Shown: positions 33,371 through 43,433 of the stretch, piece after piece
How the letters are laid out: every line of letters begins with the position of its first letter
Numbering within the stretch: the stretch's first letter is position 1
DNA from: Reticulitermes speratus
Lineage: Eukaryota; Arthropoda; Insecta; Blattodea; Rhinotermitidae
Direction of reading: 5' to 3'
Assembly (NCBI GenBank): GCA_021186555.1
Contig: JAJKFL010000002.1
Location: 6,213,001-6,277,000, forward strand
DNA: 64,000 nucleotides
The notes under the pieces: generated by a model
Database searches by the model: none
What the model was told of the DNA's origin: nothing
Seen by the model: only the letters and a program-made list of their open reading frames with translations
Translations under genes and position numbers: made by a program

Positions 33371-33600
33371 GTTATTATTATTATTATTATTATTATTTAC
33401 TGCAATTGGGTTTTCACCCGGTGGCAGTAGTCCTTACACTAGTACACACAATACAAATGTTTTCACCCTGTGGCAGTAGTCCTTACACTAGTACACACAA
33501 TACAAATGGACATATAATATACATAAAAGTAACAATACAAAACAAACTATACACAATTACAAAACAAAATACATACAGTAAATACAAGTACATACATTAG
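33371..33600 (-). mobile_element. 3' terminal segment and AAT tail of the LINE
   Basis: Two copies of the 49-bp ...CTACTGCCACCGGGTGAAAA... unit are followed by CCAATTGCAGTAAATAAT and an (AAT)n tail. The identical junction at 43290 shows that this is the true 3' terminus. Confidence 0.85.
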
Positions 33601-34610
33601 AACATCGTACACACATTGCAAAAACATCCACACCTTAAAAAAGCATCCATACCTTACAAAAACATCCACACCTTACAAATACATCCACACCTTACAGAAA
33701 CACCCATACACATACAAAAAAAAATACATACAGTAAATACAAGTACACACATTAGAACACCGTACACACATTACAAAAACATCCACACCTTACAAAAGCA
33801 TCCACTCCTTACAAAAGCATCCACACCTTACAAAAACATCCACACCTTACAAATACATCCACACCTTACATAAACACCCATACACATACAAAAAAAAATA
33901 CATACAGTAAATACAAGTACACACATTAGAACACCGTACACACATTACAAAAACATCCACACCTTACAAAAGCATCCACTCCTTACAAAAGCATCCACAC
34001 CTTACAAAAACATCCACACCTTACAAATACATCCACACCTTACATAAACACCCATACACATACAAAAAAAAAATACATACAGTAAATACAAGTACACACA
34101 TTAGAACACCGTACACACATTACAAAAACATCCACACCTTACAAAAGCATCCACTCCTTACAAAAGCATCCACACCTTACAAAAACATCCACACCTTACA
34201 AATACATCCACACCTTACATAAACACCCATACACATACAAAAACAAAATACATACAGTAAATACAAGTACACACATTAGAACACCGTACACACATTACAA
34301 AAACATCCACTCCTTACAAAAACATCCATACCTTACAAATACATCCACACCTTACAAAAACACCCATACACATACAAAACAAAATACATACAGTAAATAC
34401 AAGTACACATATTAGAACACCATACCTTACAAATACATCCACACCTTACAAAAACACCCATACACATACAAAACAAAATACATACAGTAAATATTAGTAC
34501 ACATATTAGAACACCATACACACATTACAAAACATCCACACCTTACAAAAACATCCACACCTTACAAAAACACCTATACACAATACAAGAAAAAAACACA
34601 CACGCACATT
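33601..34610 (-). repeat. Minisatellite inside the LINE 3' UTR: 19-bp units in a 174-bp higher-order repeat
   Basis: On the minus strand 19-bp units GGTGTGGATGTTTTTGTAA recur. The spacer GTACTTGTATTTACTGTATG recurs at intervals of about 174, 176, 174, 138 and 87 bp, so blocks of several units plus spacer were duplicated together. Confidence 0.93.
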
Positions 34611-34817
34611 ACAAAAAACACCCACACATTAGTTAATTTCAGTGCGTTAGAATATCCTTAGTATAAAGACAGACCATAGTACATGATAATTATATCTCCC
34701 AAGAACTTAATTCACTTCACTTCACTTCACTTTGAAACCAAAGCACTTCACTTCACATCACTTCACACCCCTTCACTTCACATCCCTTATTCTTATTTAA
34801 TCCTCACTTAAAAACCC
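34611..34817 (-). other. LINE 3' UTR, proximal part, with AAGTG microsatellite
   Basis: Between the polymerase stop and the 3' minisatellite, including (AAGTG)n-type repeats at about 34710-34790. Confidence 0.75.
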
Positions 34818-37046
34818 TTAGCTTGTAATGACTTTCTTGACCCTTTTTCTAAAATTGCTTAATTTACAGGAGAAAGTCGCTAGTACGCTTGGAGGTAATT
34901 GGTTCCAGCTTTTTATGGTCCTATTTACAAAGGAATATTTACCTACATCTGTTCTTTGTTTCCTAGTCCTAATTTTCCGACTATGATCGTCCCTACCCAG
35001 GTAGCATGGTTTTAGCAGTCTATCCCCTATCGTTTTCCAAGCCCGTCCCCCGGTGTATGCTTTGAAAAGGGCGCATATTCGGGCTATCGCTCTACGCTGT
35101 GTCAATGTTTCCCAACCCGATTCATTTGTATTATTTGCAAATTTTGCCGCTCTCTTTTGCACGCGATTCAAAGCGCTTACCTGACCTTCTCTGTATGGGT
35201 CCCAACACACCGCTCCATACTCAAGTATCGGTCTCACTAGTGCCGTATAAGCTAAACGTTTCGTATTATTATTTGCCCTTTTGAGTATACGCATTACGAA
35301 ATGAAAAGCCTTCCATGATTTTCTTAGTGTATAATTTACATGATCTGCCCAGCTTAGGTCGCTGCTTATAATTATTCCTAAATACTTAAAGCTATTTGCC
35401 TCTGGAATTAGTTGATCCCCAATACAATACCTCAGTGTACCTTTCACCCTAGCTCTATTGAAGCTTACTGCTTTACTTTTACCTGGATTTATCCTCATTT
35501 CATTTTCAACCGCCCATTCCCCTAATCTATTTAAGTCTGTCTGCAAATTTTCAATGTCACTACTATCGATTATCCTCCTGTATATTATACAATCATCAGC
35601 GAAAAGCCGTATATTTGACTCAATGTTTTTCCAAATATCATTAACATAAGCGAGGAACAGCAACGGACCTAATACGCTCCCTTGCGGCACTCCCGACGTT
35701 ACTCTGACTTCATCAGATAGTTGTCCGTCTACTCTAACTCTTTGCGAACGTCCTAAGAGAAATTCCTTTATCCATACCACTACCCTCAAGTCCACTCCGG
35801 TTTCCGCAATTTTTGTAAGCAGCCTATCATGTGGGACTAAATCAAAAGCCTTTGAAAAATCTATTATAATCGCGTCAGTCCTGACTCCCTCGTCCAGTGA
35901 ATCAGCAATATCTTGACAAACTGTGACTACTTGACTTTCGCATGAGTACCCTGGTCTAAATCCATGCTGACCCTCATATAACCACTCACTCATTTCCCAG
36001 ACTTGCCTTAGATACCCTGCTATAACGTGCTCCATTTGTTTGCAAACTACTGAGGTTAAACTGACCGGTCTATAGTTTCCCACTACCGATCGATCTCCCC
36101 CTTTATAAATAGGAACCACTATTGCTTTTTTCCAGTCCCCTGGGATAGAATTGTTGTTCATCGTTATACCCAGCAATCTCGCGAGATATGGAATCATGGC
36201 TTCCCCACCTAACTTTAAAATTTCCCCAGGAATGCCATCTGGTCCGACGGATTTATTTCTCCCGATTGCTGATAGTCGTTTCCGTAAAATGTTGATATTA
36301 ATGGTGAACGGTTTTCCTGAATCCGTTGATTGGATCTGCGGGGTATTTCGTTCGCAACTGAATACAGACGCATAATAAGAGTTTAGGGAGTTGGCCTTTT
36401 CTATTGGTTCGGTGATGAGATTTCCATTAATGCCCTTGATCGCAGGAATATTTTCTCTATTACCTTTACGTCTTTTAACATACTTATAAAACTCTGCCCA
36501 GCATTTACCTTCGTTTTGTAAGACCGAACTTAAGAATGTCTCCTGAGCCTTCTTTTTTGCTATCAGTAACTCTTTGGATAAACGTTTCAGCTCTGCTTGG
36601 TAATGCCCTCCAAATTTTCGCTTATTGTAAACTCTCCTCACCTTTACCTTAAGTCGTTTTACTTCCTTCGTATAATATTCCGGATCCGGATTTTTACTCA
36701 GAATTTTATGTGGTACAAAACGTTCTATACCCTCAAAGACTATTTCCTTATAGCTTTTCCATATCTCCTCCACGCTACTACCATTTCCAGCCCATAAGCT
36801 AAACTTTTCCCGAAGAAAGGTTTGCAAACCTAATACATCTGTTTTATGGTACACCGGGACTATCCTTTCAATTTTTGTCTCCCGACAATTTTCATCCCAT
36901 TCTACTTCCAATAAAACCCCGCTATGATCGCTGATTCCGTGTACAATGTTACAAGAGTTAAGCGCATTATCAGGTCTGAGGAGGTAGATGTCCAACAGCG
37001 CGTCACCTCTCGTCGGGCCACTTACTACCTGAGTATAACCATTTTC
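34818..37046 (-). CDS. LINE ORF2, C-terminal part: end of endonuclease plus reverse transcriptase
   Basis: This frame continues ORF2 after an internal TGA. The segment just after the TGA (ENGYTQVVSGPTRG) and SDH at residues 22-24 of the downstream ATG frame complete the APE endonuclease. The polymerase follows at about residues 235-510: GPDGIPGEILK (251-261), YRPVSL (308-313), QHGFRPGYS (343-351), IIDFSKAFD with the first catalytic Asp near 379, SGVPQGSVLGP (434-444) and the FADD box at 465-468 with the other two Asp. A C-terminal region with LVRPILEYGAVCWDP follows. The catalytic residues are intact. The enzyme would copy the LINE RNA at a nicked chromosomal target in the nucleus. Sequence features fit CR1/L2 better than Jockey or RTE, but a phylogeny is needed to place it. 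Confidence 0.93.
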   Translation of the reverse strand, partial: ENGYTQVVSGPTRGDALLDIYLLRPDNALNSCNIVHGISDHSGVLLEVEWDENCRETKIERIVPVYHKTDVLGLQTFLREKFSLWAGNGSSVEEIWKSYKEIVFEGIERFVPHKILSKNPDPEYYTKEVKRLKVKVRRVYNKRKFGGHYQAELKRLSKELLIAKKKAQETFLSSVLQNEGKCWAEFYKYVKRRKGNRENIPAIKGINGNLITEPIEKANSLNSYYASVFSCERNTPQIQSTDSGKPFTININILRKRLSAIGRNKSVGPDGIPGEILKLGGEAMIPYLARLLGITMNNNSIPGDWKKAIVVPIYKGGDRSVVGNYRPVSLTSVVCKQMEHVIAGYLRQVWEMSEWLYEGQHGFRPGYSCESQVVTVCQDIADSLDEGVRTDAIIIDFSKAFDLVPHDRLLTKIAETGVDLRVVVWIKEFLLGRSQRVRVDGQLSDEVRVTSGVPQGSVLGPLLFLAYVNDIWKNIESNIRLFADDCIIYRRIIDSSDIENLQTDLNRLGEWAVENEMRINPGKSKAVSFNRARVKGTLRYCIGDQLIPEANSFKYLGIIISSDLSWADHVNYTLRKSWKAFHFVMRILKRANNNTKRLAYTALVRPILEYGAVCWDPYREGQVSALNRVQKRAAKFANNTNESGWETLTQRRAIARICALFKAYTGGRAWKTIGDRLLKPCYLGRDDHSRKIRTRKQRTDVGKYSFVNRTIKSWNQLPPSVLATFSCKLSNFRKRVKKVITS

Positions 37047-37733
37047 TCATACTAATTTGTTTACGAACGCCTGAATACCGCTTGTTTTCCCTGCATCCCC
37101 ATTCCAATTCGCTTGAGGTAAGTTCAAATCTCCTCCTATAATGCATCTCTTCGTTGAGTTTCGCGTAAGTAAGGTACGGGCTGCTAGTCTTTCAATTGCC
37201 AAAATATCCTCATTAGGAGCTCTGTATATACCTATAATTTCCCACGAATATTTTGGATCCATTCCTTTCACTTCCACCGCGATCATCTCAAAATCCTCAT
37301 CCACCCACAGCTCCGTACAGGCAATGTAATTTTTAACACATATAAAAACCCCACCACCACGGGCAGCCCTATCTCTTCTGAAAATTGTAAAATCTGCCCT
37401 AAAAATTTCAGCATTGCTAATGTCTTCTTTAAGCCATGACTCCGTACCTATAACAACATCAGGGTTGTACGTGTCAACTAAATTCCAGAATTCTAAGGCT
37501 TTATTATAGATACTCCTACAGTTAACCTGTAGCACCACTAGCGACTTACCTTCAACCGTATATGCAGATGCCGTACTTACAGTTTCAACCCCTGACCTAG
37601 CTTCGGTTTCCCTACTCACCCATTTTTTCGTCTCTGTCCCCCTTTCTTCATGTAAAGTCTTCTGTTTTTCAATTGATGGTTGCCGCGTTTCCCTGGTTGT
37701 CCTCGTTCTGCAAGTTCCATCCACCGAAGTATG
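37047..37733 (-). CDS. LINE ORF2, N-terminal part: APE-type endonuclease, ended by TGA
   Basis: The frame is continuous with the polymerase frame; one TGA at 37047-37049 stops it after AFVNKLV. Counting from the GTG at 37722-37724, the endonuclease motifs are LQVNCRSI (65-72, with the metal-binding Asn 68), TESWL (94-98, catalytic Glu), RRDRAARGGGV (116-126), YRAP (167-170) and GGDLNLP (197-203). The catalytic His is in the SDH just beyond the stop. No ATG was found at the start: the frame runs back without interruption to the TGA that ends ORF1. The protein nicks the target DNA for target-primed reverse transcription. The internal TGA probably arose from TGG or CGA. Confidence 0.9.
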   Translation of the reverse strand, partial: HTSVDGTCRTRTTRETRQPSIEKQKTLHEERGTETKKWVSRETEARSGVETVSTASAYTVEGKSLVVLQVNCRSIYNKALEFWNLVDTYNPDVVIGTESWLKEDISNAEIFRADFTIFRRDRAARGGGVFICVKNYIACTELWVDEDFEMIAVEVKGMDPKYSWEIIGIYRAPNEDILAIERLAARTLLTRNSTKRCIIGGDLNLPQANWNGDAGKTSGIQAFVNKLV

Positions 37734-38291
37734 TCATTCCTTCCTCCGTGAAGATCCTCCGCCATCAAGTCCACTAACCCTAGCGTACAGTTGTCCCAGT
37801 CGTTTCTTTCCTCTTCCGTTCAGATGCAGCCCATCTCCAGCAAAATCCCCATCCTGTATCCAGCTGTTCGGATCAACAAATGTAATTCCGAGGGCGTTTG
37901 CTATCCAGTCGAATCTATCATTAAGAGCACCAATACGCCGCCATGACACATCTCTACGTCGCAGCACTCCACTCAGGACAAGTCTGCAGTTCGGACATTT
38001 ATCCTTAACCTTAGCCATAAGCGTATACACTTCTCCCATTACTAAATCCAGATTTCGCGTTGTTTTCAAGTCATTTGTACCTACGTGAATAATAACAGTT
38101 TCTGGACAACCTAGATCCCTCTTTTCTATCACTCTGCGTAGCTGTTCAGTTTTAATCCCCGGAAAACACTCCACCATCATATCTGTATGTTCTGTTCCAA
38201 CATTACGCACCACTGAATCGCCCACCACCATGCACTTTGCAGCCTTTTGCTCAGTCGGCACTATGTCCCTCTTCCCAGCTGTTTTGGTTTG
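37734..38291 (-). CDS. LINE ORF1: SGNH-hydrolase (esterase-like) domain, N-terminally truncated
   Basis: From the GTG at 38259-38261 the 175-residue frame contains MVVGDSVVRN with the nucleophile Ser near residue 16, HVGTNDL (59-65, with the block III Asn), and DGLHLN (143-148) with the Asp and His of the last block. These are the hallmarks of SGNH/GDSL hydrolases. Such domains are found in ORF1 of CR1- and L2-type LINEs, where the protein is thought to bind the element RNA or membranes; its reaction is not established. No ATG is present: the frame is open back to a TGA at 38292, and the usual N-terminal region is missing, so the element is 5'-truncated. The C-terminus is basic (SSRRKE) and ends in TGA, directly in frame with the endonuclease. 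Confidence 0.82.
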   Translation of the reverse strand, partial: QTKTAGKRDIVPTEQKAAKCMVVGDSVVRNVGTEHTDMMVECFPGIKTEQLRRVIEKRDLGCPETVIIHVGTNDLKTTRNLDLVMGEVYTLMAKVKDKCPNCRLVLSGVLRRRDVSWRRIGALNDRFDWIANALGITFVDPNSWIQDGDFAGDGLHLNGRGKKRLGQLYARVSGLDGGGSSRRKE

Positions 38292-38374
38292 TCATCCCGT
38301 TGTGTTGATTGCAATAATGAAGGAATTAACTACCGTCACACACAACTAGTGTATATTATATACTTTATTCTGGC

Positions 38375-38407
38375 AACATGTTTCGACCCAATATGATAAT
38401 TTTCTGG
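38375..38407 (-). ncRNA. Decayed hammerhead-like motif (IR4 left)
   Basis: Minus strand keeps GGGUCGAAACAUGUU but has CAGAAAA in place of CUGANGA. Confidence 0.35.
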
Positions 38408-38506
38408 CCAATAATATAAAATTCATAGACAGTAACGTATACAATTTTATTAAAAGATATAATAAATTATTAATTATTAATATATTTTAATAGAATCGTT
38501 TATTGT

Positions 38507-38540
38507 CCTGAAGAATACCCTACTGGGTCGAAACATGTTG
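38507..38540 (+). ncRNA. Hammerhead-ribozyme-like motif, intact boxes (IR4 right)
   Basis: CUGAAGA (38508-38514), stem II ACCC/GGGU with the closing pair missing, GAA, ACAUGU, U at 38539. Stem I has one G-C pair. Confidence 0.48.
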
Positions 38541-38560
38541 TCAGTATAACGTAGAGTCGA

Positions 38561-38735
38561 AGTCGGTTACGTCATGAAAGGGACTGAATATTTTGTGTCG
38601 TTGTAAACGAGTATTGCTATAACCGTGGATTATAATGTTACGGTTAACAGAGGAATTAATTGGTACCACAGAATATCTGACTGTATAGGCGAGGTGTCGT
38701 ATAAACCGATCTCGTTATAAACGGGTTCTACTGTA
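38561..38735 (-). mobile_element. Possible half of a pogo/Tigger-like MITE
   Basis: Minus strand starts TACAGTAGAACCCGTTTATA, resembling pogo-type element ends. The other end is absent, apparently cut off at IR4. Confidence 0.4.
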
Positions 38736-39261
38736 GATAATACACACGAGGTTTGTTTGACTGTAATTAATTAATTTATTATTGTCTCATTTGACTCACC
38801 CTAGTGAACTTTGACATCAGAATGTCAGTGGCATATTAAATAGAACGTAATAGTCACCAGATCCTTGACTGACACCGTACATTCTAGTAGCTTAACTCGT
38901 TTCATTCAGACTCACATAAGGCAGTGTTTTGTTTTATGATTCGTAAGGAAGCGTTGAGGGGAGCGGGGGGCACATTCTGATGTGCCCCCCGCTCCCCCCG
39001 CAATGTCATTTCCAAAACCTGCATGTATTTTGTAATGCGCACACTGCACTTGTCATGAAACAGCTCAGGACGCCACGACGCGCCTTACCCGACGGCAACA
39101 TTTGTGACTGACAAGAAATCCAAAACTGTCCTTTGTTATGCGCAACTCTTAGTGCGCTGAAACCCTTCGTCTGCAGTCATCAAGAACAGCTTACATGTGA
39201 CTTTTCTGTTTCATTCAATTAAACAGCTGATGATTCGATCTTCCTGCTTGGCGCATCAGTT
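38736..39261. other. Unassigned stretch containing a GC-rich hairpin
   Basis: Apart from the palindrome at 38958-38997 I see nothing recognisable. Confidence 0.4.
38958..38997. repeat. Perfect 18-bp palindrome with 4-base loop
   Basis: GGGGAGCGGGGGGCACAT at 38958-38975, loop TCTG, and its exact complement at 38980-38997. It is very GC-rich within AT-rich surroundings. Confidence 0.95.
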
Positions 39262-39435
39262 TTAGGCGCGTTCGCAAAATTGCTAAAACCGACTATAAGC
39301 TTCGTCGTATCTGTCCGTCCGTCAGCATGGAACATCTCGGTTCCCACTAGACGAATTTTCATGAAACTTGATATTTGAGTATTATTCGAAAATCTGTCGA
39401 GAAAATTCAAGTTTCATTAAAATCTGACAATAATA
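39262..39435. mobile_element. MITE family A, half copy
   Basis: Matches one arm of the element at 3238-3545, from TTCGCAAAATTGC through the TTGATATTTGAG block. Confidence 0.7.
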
Positions 39436-40080
39436 ACGGGTACTTTACATGAAGACCTATGTACATTTATGATAATATCTCGCTCATTTCTTCTTAGAAT
39501 GAGAAATATTTCAGACAAAAGGTGTAGAGAAAATCGAAACACCCATTTTATGTTCTATAACGTTTTCTTTTTACGAAAATCGTGCCGTTTATGATATAAT
39601 GTGGAAAAACATGGTACTAGAGCCAGACAGGCCACAGATGACAATATAATACGGCGCATGCGCTTTGCATGCTGGATAACTAAGGCTAAAGACACACACT
39701 GAGAATACGTAATACTTATTGCTCTTGTTGTGATTTGGAATCACACAGGAGCCCAAAAATTGGTAAATTTCACAGAATTTTTATTTTTATTTTAGTCCTT
39801 TATTATTGTCCAGGCCAAGTTCTAGTTTAAGGTTAGGTGGAGCCTTTCCTACGGCAAAGGAATAAGAGACATTCAAGAGGTGAAGCTCATTTTTTACTAC
39901 CTTTTGATTTCTGAATCGTTTACATAATTCTTCCCGGAGTTTGTTAAAAATGTCCCTTCATATATCGGCCCTAGAACGTGCACGCATTCCTCGCAGAATA
40001 CAGAAACCTAGTACCGCTGTGTATACCTACTTCGCGCACAACTAAGTTTTCCCTGAATAATCAGATATAACTTATTGAGG
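39436..40080. other. Unassigned stretch
   Basis: No feature recognised. Confidence 0.4.
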
Positions 40081-40081
40081 T

Positions 40082-40190
40082 CAGTGGTTCCCAAACACGG
40101 TTAGTCATTGTCTTCCTTGACATAAATAAAAAACATCCTGAAGCCCCGAACATATAATATTACTTAAGACGTTCGATATTTGAAGCTACA
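40082..40190. mobile_element. Possible hAT-like MITE end
   Basis: CAGTGGTTCCCAAACACGG matches the end of the hAT-like element at 44855-45328, but no second end is seen. Confidence 0.35.
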
Positions 40191-40192
40191 TC

Positions 40193-40230
40193 CTGAAGAT
40201 GCAGGCAGAAATTTCCTCCGAAACCAGGTA
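40193..40230 (+). ncRNA. Hammerhead-ribozyme-like motif, intact boxes, unusual stem III
   Basis: CUGAAGA, an extra U, stem II GCAGG/CCUCC (four of five pairs), GAA, then ACCAGGU as stem III (ACC and GGU complementary around one A) and A. Stem I does not pair. Confidence 0.45.
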
Positions 40231-41084
40231 TGCCAATAATACGGCCATCAACGCATGATTCATGCAATAATCAGTCAATACATTCAGCCTTTATATGAAG
40301 GGTTATCTTACGATCAGTATGATCCCCTGGCAGTATATACTTCTTCCCCTACCCATTCGTGTCACCGCATCCTCTGCTCTCTGTTCCTTTGTTCCGTTGT
40401 TATTGACACCATATATCAAACTTTCCCCTTGTTCTTTATTCTTCCTTTATTATTACAAATTATCAAATGGACTCTTGCTGCATCGAAAAGTCTGCCCTTT
40501 TGTGTATCTTATGACAGAAACTAATAAAAACATTATTAGTATAATGTTCAGTTGGGTTGCAGAGATGTAAGGCTGATCACATTAAATTCTAACCCCAGGT
40601 ACTTTACCAGAAGAGGGAACAATATAGGCGACTAGCAAGTACAGTGCTTGTGGTTAGATGGTGCTTTATTGCAGTGAGTCATCTATGTGTGGTGTTAATT
40701 TTGGTAATTCAACAAGGAAATAATTCTTTCACAGTAGAATATTGACTCTGCAAAGCCATGTTTTATATGGGGAGTTTAACGAAAGGGAAGTTGTCAAGGT
40801 CACATTCCCTGAATTAACTCGCCTAATTCACAGTCTATCCCTCAAGGTCACATGTAATACAGACGACTGGCTAATATAAAGTTGAGATTCCCGTTACTTC
40901 GAACAAATAGTTCCCAAATGTGTTCCGCGAACCACACTTTTCAGCGAGGGGTTTTTTGGCAGTTCCTCCGCTTTCATTTCAAATCTTCTACCCTTTCTGG
41001 TTGTCACGCCAGCATTAGACGTTTCGCAGCACCTTCTTACACTCAACTGCACTTAAATATTCGTGCGAGCTTTGCGTGATTTGA
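40231..41084. other. Unassigned stretch
   Basis: Frames at 40255-40570 have hydrophobic runs but no recognised domain; nothing else seen. Confidence 0.4.
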
Positions 41085-41240
41085 GGGTTCCGCCGCGATG
41101 TAGATCATCTTGAAGGGTCAAGAAGTCCTTCTTGGAGTTCTTGGCACTTGGAAGAGGGGATCGATAGGTTGTCCCGAAACGTCGGTACAGAAGAACCACT
41201 CAAAGCTGCGTAATAACCCCCAAGAGCGCAGATCTCAATT
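41085..41240 (+). mobile_element. Ribozyme element, decayed
   Basis: Has the GGTTCCGCCGCGATGTAGAT end, a plus-strand GUCCCGAAACGUCGG core half and the closing GCTGCGTAATA...CCAAGAGCGCAGATCTC arm. The first core box is changed to UGGAAGA. Confidence 0.6.
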
Positions 41241-41357
41241 CGTGAGAGCTTATCACGTACTTTATGTTATTTGTACCTTGCATTTTTCTTGATTACACAC
41301 TTCAACAAAGTCAGCGACATTTTATTTGCCCAACTTATATTATTATTATGTTGATTA
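41241..41357. other. Spacer
   Basis: No feature recognised. Confidence 0.4.
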
Positions 41358-43302
41358 TTAATGTGTGGGTGTTTTTGTAATGTGCGTGACTTTTTTTTCT
41401 TGTAAGTTATTGTGTATGGGTGTTTTTGTAAGGTGTGGATGTTTTTGTAAGGTGTGGATGTTTTTGTAAGTGTGGGATGCTTTTGTAAGGTGTGGATGCT
41501 TTTGTAAGGTGTGGATGTTTTTGTAAGGTGTGGATGCTTTTGTAAGGTGTGGATGATTTTGTAACGTGTGTACGGTGTTCTAATGTGTGTACTTGAATTT
41601 ACTGTATGTATTTTGTTTTGTAATTGTATATAGGTTGTTTTGTATTGTTATTTTTATGTATATTATATTTCCATTTGTATTGTGTGTACTAGTGTAAGGA
41701 CTACTGCCACCGGGTGAAAACATTTGTATTGTGTGTACTAGTGTAAGGACTACTGCCACCGGGTGAAAACATTTGTATTGTGTGTACTAGTGTAAGGACT
41801 ACTGCCACCGGGTGAAAACATTTGTATTGTGTGTACTAGTGTAAGGACTACTTCCACCGGGTGAAAATATTTGTATTGTGTGTACTAGTGTAAGGACTAC
41901 TGCCACCGGGTGAAAATATTTGTATTGTGTGTACTAGTGTAAGGACTACTGCCACCGGGTGAAAACATTTGTATTGTGTGTACTAGTGTAAGGACTACTG
42001 CCACCGGGTGAAAACATTTGTATTGTGTGTACTAGTGTAAGGACTACTGCCACCGGGTGAAAATATTTGTATTGTGTGTACTAGTGTAAGGACTACTGCC
42101 ACCGGGTGAAAATATTTGTATTGTGTGTACTAGTGTAAGGACTACTGCCACCGGGTGAAAACATTTGTATTGTGTGTACTAGTGTAAGGACTACTGCCAC
42201 CGGGTGAAAATATTTGTATTGTGTGTACTAGTGTAAGGACTACTGCCACCGGGTGAAAACATTTGTATTGTGTGTACTAGTGTAAAGACTACTGCCACCG
42301 GGTGAAAATATTTGTATTGTGTGTACTAGTGTAAGGACTACTGCCACCGGGTGAAAACATTTGTATTGTTTGTACTAGTGTAAGGACTACTGCCACCGGG
42401 TGAAAACATTTGTATTGTGTGTACCAATGTAAGGACTACTGCCACCGGGTGAAAACATTTGTATTGTGTGTACTAGTGTAAGGACTACTGCCACCGGGTG
42501 AAAACATTTGTATTGTGTGTACTAGTGTAAGGACTACTGCCACCGGGTGAAAACATTTGTATTGTGTGTACTAGTGTAAGGACTACTGCCACCGGGTGAA
42601 AACATTTGTATTGTTTGTACTAGTGTAAGGACTACTGCCACCGGGTGAAAATATTTGTATTGTGTGTACTAGTGTAAGGACTACTGCCATCGGGTGAAAA
42701 CATTTGTATTGTGTGTACTAGTGTAAGGACTACTGCCACCGGGTGAAAATATTTGTATTGTGTGTACTAGTGTAAGGACTACTGCCACCGGGTGAAAACA
42801 TTTCTATTGTGTGTACTAGTGTAAGGACTACTGCCACCGGGTGAAAACATTTGTATTGTGTGTACTAGTGTAAGGACTACTGCCACCGGGTGAAAACATT
42901 TGTATTGTGTGTACTAGTGTAAGGACTACTGCCACCGGGTGAAAATATTTGTATTGTGTGTACTAGTGTAAGGACTACTGCCACCGGGTGAAAACATTTG
43001 TATTGTGTGTACTAGTGTAAGGACTACTGCCACCGGGTGAAAAACATTTGTATTGTGTGTACTAGTGTAAGGACTACTGCCACCGGGTGAAAATATTTGT
43101 ATTGTGTGTACTAGTGTAAGGACTACTGCCACCGGGTGAAAATATTTGTATTGTGTGTACTAGTGTAAGGACTACTACCACCGGGTGAAAACATTTGTAT
43201 TGTGTGTACTAGTGTAAGGACTACTGCCACCGGGTGAAAACATTTGTATTGTGTGTACTAGTGTAAGGACTACTGCCACAGGGTGAAAACCCAATTGCAG
43301 TA

Positions 43303-43341
<39 letters not shown>
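41358..43341 (+). mobile_element. LINE 3' end, second copy, 5'-truncated within the 3' UTR
   Basis: Homologous in the opposite orientation to the 3' UTR of the 33371-38294 LINE: it starts in TAATGTGTGGGTGTTTTTGT, includes a few 19-bp units, the ACTGTATGTATTTTG spacer, then the 49-bp array, and ends CCAATTGCAGTAAATAAT plus (AAT)n. Confidence 0.88.
41670..43290 (+). repeat. 49-bp minisatellite in the LINE 3' UTR, about 33 units
   Basis: Units of exactly 49 bp containing GTACTAGTGTAAGGACTACT and GCCACCGGGTGAAAA. Most variation is ACATTT against ATATTT. The minus-strand LINE copy has only two such units. Confidence 0.97.
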
Positions 43342-43342
<1 letters not shown>

Positions 43343-43388
43343 TATTTAATGAGTGTCATACGTGTATAGCTGGTGTAATAAACAATTG

Positions 43389-43433
43389 AGTCCCTGAAGA
43401 TGAACTGTAACATAGTTCGAAACATGTTGGACT
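43389..43433 (+). ncRNA. Hammerhead-ribozyme-like motif, intact core and stems
   Basis: CUGAAGA (43394-43400), an extra U, stem II GAACU/AGUUC (five perfect pairs, 7-base loop), GAA, ACAUGU, U at 43428. Stem I AGUCC/GGACU, five perfect pairs. It lies just downstream of the LINE tail. Confidence 0.7.

Larger units (their letters stand above)
33371..38294 (-). mobile_element. CR1/L2-like LINE, 5'-truncated, nearly intact
   Basis: About 4.9 kb on the minus strand. From 5' to 3': remnant ORF1 with an SGNH-hydrolase domain, APE endonuclease, reverse transcriptase, an expanded 3' UTR, and an (AAT)n tail at 33371-33398. ORF1, endonuclease and polymerase lie in one frame separated only by TGA codons at 37734-37736 and 37047-37049, with another at 38292-38294. 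Esterase-type ORF1 and APE-type ORF2 are known in CR1 and L2 clades. The 5' end abuts ribozyme element IR4. A second copy of its 3' end is at 41358-43341. Confidence 0.92.
38355..38560. mobile_element. Ribozyme inverted-repeat element IR4, partly decayed
   Basis: Left TTCTGGCAACATGTTTCGACCCA and right TGGGTCGAAACATGTTGTCAG, each cut at 20 bases here, are inverted copies about 110 bp apart and the similarity extends outside them. It lies directly beside the truncated 5' end of the LINE. Confidence 0.65.

Noticed and set aside
37047..37049. TGA as a selenocysteine codon in the LINE endonuclease
   Set aside because: No element of this type is known to use selenocysteine and no SECIS-like structure was seen; a point mutation is simpler.
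38294..38355. Target-site duplication for the large LINE
   Set aside because: I could not match any sequence next to the AAT tail at 33371 with the 5' boundary; the tail is low-complexity and the 5' edge is uncertain.
40255..40570. Overlapping hydrophobic ORFs as a membrane protein
   Set aside because: Two frames of the same T-rich sequence look hydrophobic, which is expected from composition alone.
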